The notes under the pieces: generated by a model
Database searches by the model: none
What the model saw: only the letters and a program-made list of their open reading frames with translations
Told to the model about the DNA's origin: nothing
NCBI RefSeq assembly: GCF_040256395.1
Contig: NZ_CP158300.1
Location: 372,001-436,000, forward strand
Source of the DNA: Deinococcus sonorensis KR-87
GTDB taxonomy: Bacteria > Deinococcota > Deinococci > Deinococcales > Deinococcaceae
Direction: 5' to 3'
Length of the DNA stretch: 64,000 nucleotides
Part shown: positions 40,768 through 50,698 of the stretch, piece by piece
Layout: each line of letters begins with the position of its first letter
Position numbering within the stretch: the stretch's first letter is position 1
Position numbers and translations under genes: made by a program

Positions 40768-41547
40768 ATGCCCACGCCTGCCCGCCTGCTCGAACGTCTG
40801 TCCGCCATCGCCGCTTCCCTGGCCCGGACGGGCAAAGCACAAGCCCTGATCGGGCTCGGCTCGGTTGGACTGGAGCTGGAGCGGCTTGACGCCCATTCCG
40901 ACCTGGACTTCTTCGTGATCGCGGAAGACGGACAGAAAGGCGCCCTCCTGGCGGACCTGTCGTGGATGACGGAGGCCGCCTCCGACGCCTACTTCTTTCA
41001 GAACACACCCGACGGGTACAAGTGGTTGTTCAGCGACGGCGTCTTCTGTGAATTCGCGGTGTTCGAACCGCCCGAGCTGGCCGGCATTCCCTTCGCACCG
41101 GGCCGGGTCGTCTGGAAGAAACCGGGGGTGCCCGAGACCATCGCGCTGCCGCTGGCCACATCTCACCACCCGGAAACTACCTTGGAGTGGGTGACCGGGG
41201 AGGCGCTGACCAACCTCCTGGTCGGGCTGCAACGGTATCGGCGCGGCGAGCGGCTGTCTGCCCTCCGCTTTGTCCAGGGGTACGCGCTGGACCGGGTGCT
41301 GCAGCTGATGGCCCGTCAGGAGGGCGGCGGTGCAGGCCAGCCGGACCCCTTCGCACCGGAACGTCGCCTGGAGCAACGCCATCCGGAAGCGGCGGCACTC
41401 CTGATGGCCTTTGCCCCCGGCTACCTGGGAACGCCCGACGCCGCGCTGGCCATGCTCGCGTGGCTGGAAGCCCACGTGACCGTCAACCCGGCCATCGCCG
41501 CCGCCATCCGGCAGGTGCATGCCGGGATTATGGCAGACCGAGCCTGA
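40768..41547 (+). CDS. Nucleotidyltransferase-fold protein
   Basis: A protein of 259 residues. The polymerase-beta-like nucleotidyltransferase signature is present as LIGLGSVGLELERLDAHSDLDFFVIAED (about 28-55): the GS motif followed by the DxD pair that binds metal. A third acidic residue may be in GVFCEFAVFEPPE near 97. The helical C-terminal half (TGEALTNLLVGLQRYRRGERLSALRFVQGYALDRVLQLM) resembles the substrate-binding half of lincosamide/aminoglycoside nucleotidyltransferases. The true substrate is unknown. It is paired divergently with an APH-type kinase over about 106 bp. Confidence 0.78.
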   Translation: MPTPARLLERLSAIAASLARTGKAQALIGLGSVGLELERLDAHSDLDFFVIAEDGQKGALLADLSWMTEAASDAYFFQNTPDGYKWLFSDGVFCEFAVFEPPELAGIPFAPGRVVWKKPGVPETIALPLATSHHPETTLEWVTGEALTNLLVGLQRYRRGERLSALRFVQGYALDRVLQLMARQEGGGAGQPDPFAPERRLEQRHPEAAALLMAFAPGYLGTPDAALAMLAWLEAHVTVNPAIAAAIRQVHAGIMADRA

Positions 41548-41677
41548 CGGATCTGACGGCCACCGGCCGGGCAGAGCAACGCCCCTGCGGATCCCGCCTG
41601 CTCAAGGACATGAGCAACTGGGAGGCCACAGGGGCATAGAAGTTCATCTGGAGGGTCAGGCCACCGTTCTGACCCGG

Positions 41678-42777
<1,100 letters not shown>

Positions 42778-42781
<4 letters not shown>

Positions 42782-43749
42782 GCGTACCTCACGCGCGGGT
42801 CGGCCCACGCGAGCGCCACGTCGGCCAGCAGGTTCCCGATCAGCAGCAGGAAGGCGCTGAGCATCAGCAGCGTCAGCGCGGTGTACTGGTCCTTGTTCAC
42901 CAGGCTGTCGTAGAGCAGCGGCCCGATGGTCGGCAGGTTCAGCACGATGCTGATGATGATGGTGCCGCTGATCAGGCTGGGCAGGCTCAGTCCCGCCAGG
43001 CTGATCAGCGGGTTGATGGCGTTGCGCACCGCGTGCTTCCACACCACCCGGTTGCTGGCCACGCCCTTGGCGCGGGCAGTGCGCACGTAGTCCTGGCCCA
43101 GCACGTCCAGCATGGAAGCGCGCATCTGGCGCATCAGGCCCGCCACGCCTTCCAGCCCCACCGCCAGCACCGGAATCCACAGGTGGTTGAGCAGGTCCAG
43201 CACCCGCGGCCAGCTCCACGGCACGCCGATGTACCGCGGGCTGAACAGGCCGCCCACGTTCTGCCCGCCGAACTTCAGCACCAGCGCCACCAGCAGCAGC
43301 GCGGCCAGAAAGTCCGGAATGGCCAGCCCCACGTACCCCAGCACGTTAGCCACCTGCGCGCCGGCGCTGTGGCGGCGAAAGGCGGTGTAGATGCCCAGCG
43401 GAATCGCCACCACCCAGCTGACCAGCAGGGTGATCAGCGCCACGAACACGGTCCAGCCGAGCAGCTCCCCGATCACCGTCACGACGGGGCGGTTCTGCAG
43501 GAAGCTGTAGCCGAAGTCCAGCCGGGTGATCACGCCCCACAGCCAGTGCAGGTACTGGATCACCGGCGGCTGGTCCAGGCCCAGCTGCCGTGAGATGGCG
43601 GCGGCCGTTTCGCGGGTGAAGCGCGGGTCTTCCAGGAACTGGTCGGTGAAGCTGCCGGGCTGCAGCTTGATCACGAAAAAGCACAGGGCGCTGATGATCA
43701 GCAGCGTGGGAATCATGCCGAGCACCCGGCGGATGACAAAGTTCAGCAC
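42778..43749 (-). CDS. Dipeptide/oligopeptide ABC transporter permease (DppB/OppB type)
   Basis: A protein of 323 residues from a GTG at 43749 with GGAGGAGG upstream. A longer frame lacks features. It has the classic DppB opening (VLNFVIRRVLGMIPTLLIISALCFFVIKLQPG), six helices and the ATPase-coupling loop LGQDYVRTARAKGVASNRVVWKHAVRNAINPL near 230. It is located between the binding-protein gene and the second permease in one minus-strand operon, which is divergent from the GntR-anmK-murQ operon. Import of cell-wall peptides or muropeptides is inferred from that neighbourhood. Confidence 0.93.
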
Positions 43750-43831
43750 ACGGCCTCCTCCAGACACACAGGGCGGCAGCGGGCGGGGAGCTGGCACGCT
43801 CCCGACTCACCCGCTGCCGCAGAGAAGCGTC

Positions 43832-45598
43832 TTACTTCTGGTAGATCAGCGGGACCGGGTTGTACCCGGGGATCACGCCGAGGTTGTAGACGTAGTTGCC
43901 GTACTTGTTGCTGATCGCCCCGATGTTGTCGGGCTTCAGCAGCGGAATCACCGGCAGGTTGTGGGCGAACAACAGCTGCCAGCGGGTGTACAGCGCCTTG
44001 CGGGTGGCCGGGTTCGGCGACACGGCGGCCTGCTCGAAGATGTTGTAGATGTCCTTCTCCCACGGCTGCATGCGCGCCACGTTGGGCGTGCCGCCGTCCT
44101 GGGCCGGCTGCAGGCTGCGGTGCCAGTAGTACAGCGCCCCGCCCGGCTCCCAGATGGGCCGGCGCAGTTCCGGGTCCGGCTGGTCGCCGAAGGCGTGCAG
44201 AATCGCCTCGTAGTCGCCGCTCAGACCGGTGGACAGCAGGTTCTTGGCCAGGATGCCGCGCAGGTTCATCTTGACACCGATCTGCTTGAAGTCGTTCTGC
44301 AGGATGGTGGCGATGGCCGGGTAGGTGCTGCTGTCGGTGCCGTAGGTCAGGTCGAATTCCAGCGGCTTGCCGTTCGGCAGGGTCCGCACGCCGCCGCTGC
44401 CCACCTTGAGGCCCATCGCGTCCAGGGCGGCGCCGGCGGCCTTCAGGTCAAAGCTGCCCAGCGACGACTTGGTGTTGGCGTAGAAGGCGGTGTTGGCCGG
44501 CGCGACGCCGTGGCCCGGCAGGGTGGCCAGCCCGTTGTACACCGTGTCGATCAGGCGCGGGCGGTTGATGGCCGACTGGATGGCCGTGCGGAAGCGCAGG
44601 TCGCTGAAGACCTTGGCCAGCGCCGCATCCTTGGCGTCGAAGTTGAAGGCCAGGAACGGCGGGCTGCCGAACAGGGCGGTGCTGCGGATCACCTTGAAGG
44701 GGGCGCCCGCCACCTCCTTCTGCTTCAGGTCCGGGAACTGCGAGCCGCTGATGTTCAGCTGGTCGATGTTGCCGGCCAGGAACTGCGCCACCTGCTGCTG
44801 CGGGTCGCGGATGATCAGGAAGCTCAGGCTGTTGAGGTACGGCAGCTTGGTGCCCTTGGCGTCCACTTTCCAGTAGTTGGGGTTGCGCGTCAGGCTGACC
44901 TTCTGGCCGGCGGTGTAGCTGCTGAGCTTGAAGGGGCCGGTGCCGACCACCTCGGCCGGCGCCACGTTGGTGGGCCACGCGTTGTTGATGTCGGCGGCCT
45001 TCGCGCCGCCCTCCACGCTGTACTTCAGCAGCTTGTGCTTGGGCATGATGAAGTTGCGCATCTGCAGCAGGAAGGCGGGCGCCGGCTGGCTGAGGGTGGC
45101 CTGCACGGTGTTCTTGTCGAGCGCCTTGAACACGATCTTCTTGCCGTTCTGCATGAAGGTCGCGGCGTCACCGGCGCGCGCCTCGGGGTTCTCGATGATC
45201 TGGTCGTAGGTGAACACCACGTCGTCGGCCGTGAAGTCCTGGCCGTCACTCCATTTGGTGCCCTGACGCAGCTTGAAGGTGTAGGTCTTGCCGTCGGGGC
45301 TGACGGTCCAGCTCTCGGCCAGGGCGGGTTCCAGCTTGTAGGTGGAGAAGTTGAACTCCACCAGCCCGTCGAACAGCTGCTGCGAGATCAGGCCCAGGTT
45401 GTTGTCGATGGCGCCGTAGTAGTTGAGGCTCTGGGGGCTGTCCCCCAGGGCGAGCGTCATGTCGCCGCCGGTCTTGCCGGCGACCACGCCCAGTTTGTCG
45501 TACCCGCTCACCTTCTTCGGCGCGGCCAGAGCAGCGCTCAGCAGGGTGATGGCCGCGAGCGGCAGGGTCAGGTGGGCCAGGGTGCGCATCGGTCGCAT
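43832..45598 (-). CDS. Peptide ABC transporter substrate-binding protein (family 5)
   Basis: A protein of 588 residues. The start at 45598 has GAAGGAG upstream and begins a signal peptide (MRPMRTLAHLTLPLAAITLLSAALAA). Family 5 hallmarks are DSPQSLNYYGAIDNNLGLISQQLFDGLVEFN near 45, LEPALAESWTVSPDGKTYTFKLRQGTKWSDGQDFTADDVVFTYDQI near 80 and many Trp/Tyr ligand contacts. Family members bind oligopeptides, nickel, or murein peptides (MppA, DppA). Because the divergent operon recycles MurNAc, a muropeptide or wall-peptide ligand is the best guess. It is the first gene of the transporter operon. Confidence 0.9.
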   Translation of the reverse strand: MRPMRTLAHLTLPLAAITLLSAALAAPKKVSGYDKLGVVAGKTGGDMTLALGDSPQSLNYYGAIDNNLGLISQQLFDGLVEFNFSTYKLEPALAESWTVSPDGKTYTFKLRQGTKWSDGQDFTADDVVFTYDQIIENPEARAGDAATFMQNGKKIVFKALDKNTVQATLSQPAPAFLLQMRNFIMPKHKLLKYSVEGGAKAADINNAWPTNVAPAEVVGTGPFKLSSYTAGQKVSLTRNPNYWKVDAKGTKLPYLNSLSFLIIRDPQQQVAQFLAGNIDQLNISGSQFPDLKQKEVAGAPFKVIRSTALFGSPPFLAFNFDAKDAALAKVFSDLRFRTAIQSAINRPRLIDTVYNGLATLPGHGVAPANTAFYANTKSSLGSFDLKAAGAALDAMGLKVGSGGVRTLPNGKPLEFDLTYGTDSSTYPAIATILQNDFKQIGVKMNLRGILAKNLLSTGLSGDYEAILHAFGDQPDPELRRPIWEPGGALYYWHRSLQPAQDGGTPNVARMQPWEKDIYNIFEQAAVSPNPATRKALYTRWQLLFAHNLPVIPLLKPDNIGAISNKYGNYVYNLGVIPGYNPVPLIYQK

Positions 45599-45674
45599 AG
45601 CTTCTCCTTCGTACTCCTCAGGGGAATGACGGTACCAGCAGGGCTGTCTCTTCGGAAGTAATGCCCGTAGAGTA

Positions 45675-45728
45675 ATACCACTTGCAGTCCAATTGCAAGC
45701 CATCGCCAGATTGGTCCTGAAGTGGTAT
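45675..45728. promoter_or_regulatory. Divergent GntR operator region
   Basis: ATACCACTT (45675-45683) and its exact complement AAGTGGTAT (45720-45728) face each other 36 bp apart. On each strand AAGTGGTAT runs into a likely -10 box: TATGGT for gntR, TATTAC or ATTACT for the transporter operon. Between them CTTGCAGTCCAATTGCAAG (45681-45699) is a second palindrome. AGTGGT-type half-sites are typical of HutC-subfamily GntR regulators such as DasR and NagR. Repressor bound here would shut both operons. Confidence 0.62.
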
Positions 45729-45738
45729 GGTTGCAATT
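45726..45738 (+). promoter_or_regulatory. Leaderless-type -10 box (TATGGT) of gntR
   Basis: TATGGT (45726-45731) lies 7 nt before the ATG at 45739. An in-frame ATG at 45727 is inside this box and would not be transcribed, so 45739 is the better start. Confidence 0.5.
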
Positions 45739-46515
45739 ATGCGATCCTCGCTGCCCACCGTGCCCGGCGCCGACTGGGGCGCCGTTGTCGATGCCGGCAG
45801 CGCCACGCCCATCTACCTGCAGGTGGCGGCGGCGCTGGCCCGCAGCATCGAGCAGGGTCAGGTCCCGGTGGGCACCGCCCTGCCGGCCGAGCGCGAACTG
45901 GCCGCCCGGCTGGGCGTGTCGCGGGTCACGGTGCGGCAGGCGCTGGCCCGCCTGACCGAGCAGGGCCTGCTGGAGCGGCGCCAGGGCAGCGGCACCTTCG
46001 TGGCGCCAGCGCGCATTCAGCACCCGCTCTCGGAGCTGACCAGCTTCAGCACCGACATGGCCGCGCGCGGCGCCCACCCCGGCGCCCAGGTGTTGCAGTT
46101 CGAGTGTGTGCCGCCCACCGCGCTGGAAGCGATGACGCTGGCACTGTCGCCGGGCGAGCGGGTCTACCGGGTCCGGCGACTGCGGACCGCTGACCAGGAG
46201 CCGCTGGCGGTGGAGCAGAGCACCCTGCCGCAGCGGCTGGTGGGCGAGCTGGCGGCCCAGGACGTGCAGGACCACAGCCTGTATCAGCTGCTGGCCGACC
46301 GCCAGCTGTCCCTCCGGCGGGCCATCCGCAAGATCACGGCGGTCAGCGCCGACCCGGAGCAGGCGCGGCTGCTGCAGGTGCCGGTCGGGGCCGCGCTGCT
46401 GGCCACCGAACGGCTCAGCTGGGACGGGCAGGGCCGGCCGCTGGAGTTCGCCTCGGCGCATTATCGGGGCGACCGCTACGAATTCATGATGGAGCTGCAG
46501 GGCGGTCAGCCTTGA
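45739..46515 (+). CDS. GntR-family (HutC subfamily) transcriptional regulator
   Basis: A protein of 258 residues. The winged helix is [67 protein letters not shown] (about 23-90). The UTRA/HutC effector domain follows, with SSFS-like [35 protein letters not shown] and a terminal [23 protein letters not shown] segment. HutC regulators often sense amino-sugar phosphates such as GlcNAc-6-P. Here MurNAc-6-P or GlcNAc-6-P would suit the anmK-murQ genes it overlaps (stop overlaps the TTG of anmK). It probably represses both its own operon and the divergent transporter. Confidence 0.92.
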   Translation: MRSSLPTVPGADWGAVVDAGSATPIYLQVAAALARSIEQGQVPVGTALPAERELAARLGVSRVTVRQALARLTEQGLLERRQGSGTFVAPARIQHPLSELTSFSTDMAARGAHPGAQVLQFECVPPTALEAMTLALSPGERVYRVRRLRTADQEPLAVEQSTLPQRLVGELAAQDVQDHSLYQLLADRQLSLRRAIRKITAVSADPEQARLLQVPVGAALLATERLSWDGQGRPLEFASAHYRGDRYEFMMELQGGQP

Positions 46516-47684
46516 GTGCGGCCCGCGTCCTGGGCCTGATGAGCGGCACCAGCGCCGACGGCATCGACGCGGTCCTGCTGGAGCTGCCCGGCTGGCCCGC
46601 GCTGGGCAGTGGCGCCGCGTTTCCGGCGCTTCAGGGCGGGGGACCGCGCGGCCGGGTGGTGGCCCACACCTTCACCCCGTACCCGCCCGACCTGAGGGAG
46701 GCGGTGCTGGCGGCCATGCGCAGCGACAGTCACACAGCCGCGCTGACCCAGCTGCACTGGTGGCTGGGCGAGGCGCTGCTCGCCGCGGCAGCCCCGCTGG
46801 CCGCGTCTGCCGACCTGATTGCCATGCACGGCCAGACGGTGCAACACCAGCCGCGGGTGGACCCGGCCGTCGGCTGGGGGCGGCCCGCCACGCTGCAGCT
46901 GGGCGAGGCGGCGGTGGTGGCGCAGGGCACCGGCCGGCCAGTGGTGGCCAACTTCCGGGCGGCGGATGTGGCCGCCGGCGGGCAGGGCGCCCCGCTGGTC
47001 CCCTACGCCGACTGGGCGCTCCTCTCGGAGGCCGGCATGCGCCGCAGCGTCCATAATCTGGGCGGCATCAGCAACCTCACCTACCTGCCGGGCCTGGACC
47101 CGGCCGGGGTGCTGGCCTTCGACACCGGCCCGGCCAACTGCCTGATGGATGAGGCGGCCCAGCGGGCGGGCCTGACCTGCGACGAGGGCGGACACCTGGC
47201 CCGGCAGGGCACCGTGCACCAGCCCACCCTGGAGGCCTGGCTGGAGCACCCGGAGTTCCTGCGGCCGCCACCCAAATCCACCGGCCGCGAGACGTGGCGG
47301 CTGGACCGGCTGCCGGCCCCAGTCGTCCTCAGCGTGCCGGACCTGGCGGCCACCGCCACCGCCTTCACCGCCCACAGCATTGCCGCCGCGTACCAGCGCT
47401 GGGTGCTGCCGCTGGGTCTGGACGAGGTGGTGGTGGCCGGCGGCGGCGCCCGCAACCCGGAGCTGATGCGGCAGCTGGCCGCCGCGCTGGACCCGGTGCC
47501 GCTGCGCACCTTCGCGGAGCTCGGCTGGGACCGGGCCGGCTTCAGCGACAGCACCCGCGAGGCCGCCGCCTTCGCGTTTCTCGGCTACGCCCGCGCCCAG
47601 CGCTGGCCCAACACCCTGCCCCATACCACCGGCGCACGCTCAGCGGTGCTGGCCGGCACCCTCGCGGAGGACGCGCATGCCTGA
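46512..47684 (+). CDS. anmK: Anhydro-N-acetylmuramic acid kinase
   Basis: A protein of 390 residues. AnmK opens the 1,6-anhydro ring of anhydroMurNAc with ATP, giving MurNAc-6-phosphate in the cytoplasm. Family hallmarks are [17 protein letters not shown] near 6-22, [10 protein letters not shown] near 105, [22 protein letters not shown] near 145, [14 protein letters not shown] near 180, [14 protein letters not shown] near 205 and [14 protein letters not shown] near 310. The start is TTG, overlapping the gntR stop by 3 nt. The murQ start lies 8 nt inside its end, so the product passes directly to the next enzyme of the operon. Confidence 0.95.
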   Translation: MSAARVLGLMSGTSADGIDAVLLELPGWPALGSGAAFPALQGGGPRGRVVAHTFTPYPPDLREAVLAAMRSDSHTAALTQLHWWLGEALLAAAAPLAASADLIAMHGQTVQHQPRVDPAVGWGRPATLQLGEAAVVAQGTGRPVVANFRAADVAAGGQGAPLVPYADWALLSEAGMRRSVHNLGGISNLTYLPGLDPAGVLAFDTGPANCLMDEAAQRAGLTCDEGGHLARQGTVHQPTLEAWLEHPEFLRPPPKSTGRETWRLDRLPAPVVLSVPDLAATATAFTAHSIAAAYQRWVLPLGLDEVVVAGGGARNPELMRQLAAALDPVPLRTFAELGWDRAGFSDSTREAAAFAFLGYARAQRWPNTLPHTTGARSAVLAGTLAEDAHA

Positions 47685-48570
47685 GTTCAGACCCACCGAA
47701 GCGGTTCACCCGCTGCACCACGACCTTGACCAGCTGGACAGTGCCAGCATCGTCACCGCCCTGATTGAGGACCAGCATCAGGCAGTGCAGGCGGTGCAGC
47801 GGGCCGGACCCGCGCTGGCCCGGGCGGCCGAACTGGCCAGCGAACGGCTGGCCCAGGGCGGGCGCCTGATCTATGTGGGGGCCGGCACCAGCGGCCGGCT
47901 GGGCCTGCTGGACGCCACCGAGCTGACGCCCACCTTCTCGTGGCCACCGGAACGGGCGCTGACGCTGCTGGCTGGCGGCCTGGGGGCCGTGACCCGCGCG
48001 GTGGAGGGCGCCGAGGACGACATGCGGGCGGGCCGCGACGACCTGCAGGCGCTCAGCCCCACCCCGAACGACGTGGTAATCGGGGTGGCGGCCAGCGGCA
48101 CCACCCCGTACGTGCTGGCCGCACTCGAACTGGCCCGGCAGCGCGGCGCCCTGACCATCGGCATCGCCAACAATCCCGGCACGCCGCTGCTGACCGTGCC
48201 GCACTGCGCGGTGCTGCTGGACACCGGCCCGGAGGTGATCAGCGGCAGCACCCGCCTGAAGGCCGGCACCAGCCAGAAAATCGCGCTCAACACGCTCTCC
48301 AGCACCATCATGGTGCGGCTGGGCAAGGTGCTGGGCAACCTGATGGTGGACCTGCAGGCCACCAATCTGAAGCTGCAGCAGCGGGCGCTGAGGCTAGTGA
48401 TGATCGCCACCGGCGCCAGCGAAGCGGACGCCAGCCAGGCGCTGCTGCAGGCCAGCGGGCGGGTCAAGACCGCCATCGTGATGCTGGGCCGGCAGGTGAG
48501 CCTGGACGAGGCCGAGCGGCGGCTGGAAACGCACCACGGCCGCGCCCGCGCCGCGCTGGAGGCCGAGTGA
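47677..48570 (+). CDS. murQ: N-acetylmuramic acid 6-phosphate etherase
   Basis: A protein of 297 residues. MurQ removes D-lactate from MurNAc-6-P to give GlcNAc-6-P. The SIS-domain active site is [30 protein letters not shown] (about 65-92), with the catalytic Glu in [19 protein letters not shown] near 128 and [40 protein letters not shown] near 190 complete the family signature. It overlaps anmK by 8 nt and the following hydrolase by 4 nt. Together with AnmK it forms the standard route for murein-derived MurNAc. Confidence 0.97.
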   Translation: MPEFRPTEAVHPLHHDLDQLDSASIVTALIEDQHQAVQAVQRAGPALARAAELASERLAQGGRLIYVGAGTSGRLGLLDATELTPTFSWPPERALTLLAGGLGAVTRAVEGAEDDMRAGRDDLQALSPTPNDVVIGVAASGTTPYVLAALELARQRGALTIGIANNPGTPLLTVPHCAVLLDTGPEVISGSTRLKAGTSQKIALNTLSSTIMVRLGKVLGNLMVDLQATNLKLQQRALRLVMIATGASEADASQALLQASGRVKTAIVMLGRQVSLDEAERRLETHHGRARAALEAE

Positions 48571-49565
48571 ACGCCCCGCTCGACCCGGCCCGCCGGCTGC
48601 TGGAGGCGGCGATGGCCCAGGGGCTGCCGGGCGCGGCGCTGGGCGTGGTATGGCGCGGCGGTGAACGGCAGACGCTGGTGCTGGGGCAGGCGCAGCGGGT
48701 GCCGGAGCCGCTGCCGCTGGACGCCGGCATGTCCTGGGACCTGGCCAGCCTGACCAAGCCGCTGTTCACCGCGCGGGCGGTGCTGCTGGCCCTGCAGGAC
48801 GGCCTGCTGGACCTGGACGATCCGCTCTCGGACTTCCTGCCGGAACTGGCCTGGATGCAGGACACCCCGCTGCGGCAGCGCACCCTGCGCCAGCTGATGA
48901 CCCACACCAGCGGCCTGCCCGCCTGGGCGCCGATGTACACCTGGGGCGACGTGTCGCTGATCCGCGCGCGGCTGCTGCAGGAAGCGTGGCCGCTGGGCGA
49001 GCCGGTCTACAGCGACCTGAACTACATCCTGCTGGGGCTGGTGCTGGAGCGGGTGCGCGGCGTGCCGCTGCGCGACTTCCCGATGCCGGACGGCTTCACG
49101 GCGGCCCCGGACCCGCAGCGCAGCGTAACAACAGAGCACTGCGCCTGGCGGGACCGCCTGCTGCGCGGTGAGGTCCACGACGAGAACGCCGCCGCGCTGG
49201 GCGGGCTGCCGGGCCACGCCGGGCTGTTCGGGACGCTGGACGGGGTGCTGGATCAGGCACAGGCGCTGCTGGAGGGCCGCTGGCTGTCCCGGGCCGCCAC
49301 CGAGCTGGCCACACGGCCACAGACGGAGGGGCGTACCCTGGTGTTCGTGCGCGACCAGCCGGGCTGGAGCGGCGGCAGCCTGTGTACGCCCGGCGCCTAC
49401 GGGCACACCGGCTTCACCGGCACCGGCCTGTGGGTGGACCCCGGCCACGACCGCGCCTGGGTGCTGCTCACCAGCCGGGTGCATCCGTCCCGGCACACCA
49501 GCATCGACATTCAACGGCTGCGGCGGGCCGTGGGCAACACGGTGCAGGCCATGGACCCGGCTTGA
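48567..49565 (+). CDS. Beta-lactamase-family serine hydrolase, possibly AmiE-like murein amidase
   Basis: A protein of 332 residues from the GTG that overlaps the murQ stop. Motifs are SxxK in WDLASLTKPLFTARAVLL near 54, the Tyr motif VYSDLNYILLGLVLERVRG near 150, and HTGFTGTGLWVDP near 280 in place of KTG. Bacillus subtilis AmiE (YbbE), an N-acetylmuramoyl-L-alanine amidase of the same beta-lactamase fold, is encoded in that organism's murQ cluster. By analogy this gene may remove peptides from imported muropeptides. No signal peptide is seen, so it would act in the cytoplasm, whereas YbbE is exported. D-ala-D-ala peptidase or esterase activity is the alternative. Confidence 0.82.
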   Translation: MNAPLDPARRLLEAAMAQGLPGAALGVVWRGGERQTLVLGQAQRVPEPLPLDAGMSWDLASLTKPLFTARAVLLALQDGLLDLDDPLSDFLPELAWMQDTPLRQRTLRQLMTHTSGLPAWAPMYTWGDVSLIRARLLQEAWPLGEPVYSDLNYILLGLVLERVRGVPLRDFPMPDGFTAAPDPQRSVTTEHCAWRDRLLRGEVHDENAAALGGLPGHAGLFGTLDGVLDQAQALLEGRWLSRAATELATRPQTEGRTLVFVRDQPGWSGGSLCTPGAYGHTGFTGTGLWVDPGHDRAWVLLTSRVHPSRHTSIDIQRLRRAVGNTVQAMDPA

Positions 49566-49589
49566 GCGGGGTCGCGCCCGTGGCCTTCT

Positions 49590-50582
49590 TCAGCCGCTGT
49601 GCTGCTGCCAGTACCGGTTGCTGTACCGCTGGCGGTCGCGGGTGACCAGCAGGCAGCCCACCCCGGTCAGCTGATCCGCGAGGCGCAGGCTCTCTTCCGG
49701 GGTCAGCACGCTGAAGGCGGTGGCCAGCACGTCGGCGGTGGCGCTGTCGCGCGCCAGCACCGACGCGCCCACCACCCACGTGACCGGCTGGCCGCTGCGG
49801 GGGTCGAGCACGTGCGAGTGGCGTTCTCCCCGAATGGTGTAGCCGCGCCAGGTGTCGCCGCTGGTGGCCACCCCCTGACCGCTGATCTGCAGGTGAGCGG
49901 CCGGGGGGGCATTGTCGGCGCGGGTCAACGGGTCGGCGACGGCCACACGCAGGTGGTCGTCGCCCAGGTGACGCAGGTCGCCGCCGATGTTCACCAGCAC
50001 CGCGCGAACGCCCGGCTGCCGGTAGGCGGCCTCCGCCGCCCGGTCCACGATCTGCCCCTTGGCATGCGCATTGAAGTTCAGCGTCAGGTCACTCAGGCGG
50101 GTGGCCGCCCGCCGGTCTGCCCGCACCCGGTAGGCGGGCGCCTGCAGCCGGTTCACCAGCTGTTCCAGCTCGGCCGGGTCCGGCACGGTGCCGCGCTGCT
50201 CCGCCTCGGCCCAGACCCGGCCCAGTGCGTCGGCGCCGGGGTGGTAGGCGCCGCCGGTCTCCCGGGTCCAGTCCAGGCTCTGGGCCAGCAGTTCGCCCAG
50301 GTCCGGCGACACCGGCTGCTCCACGCCCAGGGTGGCCTGCCAGCGGTTCAGCTCGCTGGCCGGGTCAAAGCGGCTGAACACCTGCTCCAGCCGGTCAATT
50401 TCATCCAGCAGCGCCTGTTCCGCCACCTTCGCCTGGACCGCCGTTTCGGCCCGCACCCGCAGCTCCAGCGAGGTGCCCAGCACCCGTTCGTAGTGCGTGG
50501 TGTACCAGCGCGGCCGCCCGGCCCGCTCGTCCAGCCAGCGGCCCACGCGACGCAGGACGGCGGCCAGCGGGGTGGCGGTCAC
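49590..50582 (-). CDS. apbE: ApbE-family FAD:protein FMN transferase
   Basis: A protein of 330 residues. ApbE/Ftp enzymes attach FMN from FAD to a Thr or Ser of target flavoproteins. Motifs are RFDPASELNRWQ near 70, NFNAHAKGQIVDRAA near 178, VLVNIGGDLR near 205, SGDTWRGYTIRGERHSHVLDPRSGQPV near 255 and the metal-site DSATADVLATAFSVL near 290. It lacks the signal peptide or lipobox normally found on ApbE and starts with GTG, so it may act in the cytoplasm. No NQR, RNF or fumarate-reductase-like target gene is nearby. It ends 24 nt from the convergent hydrolase gene. Confidence 0.92.
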   Translation of the reverse strand: MTATPLAAVLRRVGRWLDERAGRPRWYTTHYERVLGTSLELRVRAETAVQAKVAEQALLDEIDRLEQVFSRFDPASELNRWQATLGVEQPVSPDLGELLAQSLDWTRETGGAYHPGADALGRVWAEAEQRGTVPDPAELEQLVNRLQAPAYRVRADRRAATRLSDLTLNFNAHAKGQIVDRAAEAAYRQPGVRAVLVNIGGDLRHLGDDHLRVAVADPLTRADNAPPAAHLQISGQGVATSGDTWRGYTIRGERHSHVLDPRSGQPVTWVVGASVLARDSATADVLATAFSVLTPEESLRLADQLTGVGCLLVTRDRQRYSNRYWQQHSG

Positions 50583-50698
50583 CGGACGGCCCGGCGGTGA
50601 AGATGGAGGCGGCGGTTCAGGGCCGTAGTCTCACGCCGTCACATGAAGGTCCGTCGAAGATCTGATGAGATGACCGGCACAGCGGGGCCGGACAGCGG

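Noticed and set aside
47940..48566. N-terminal extension of the beta-lactamase-fold protein across murQ
   Set aside because: The frame is open, but it is the shadow of murQ. The GTG overlapping the murQ stop gives a normal family length.
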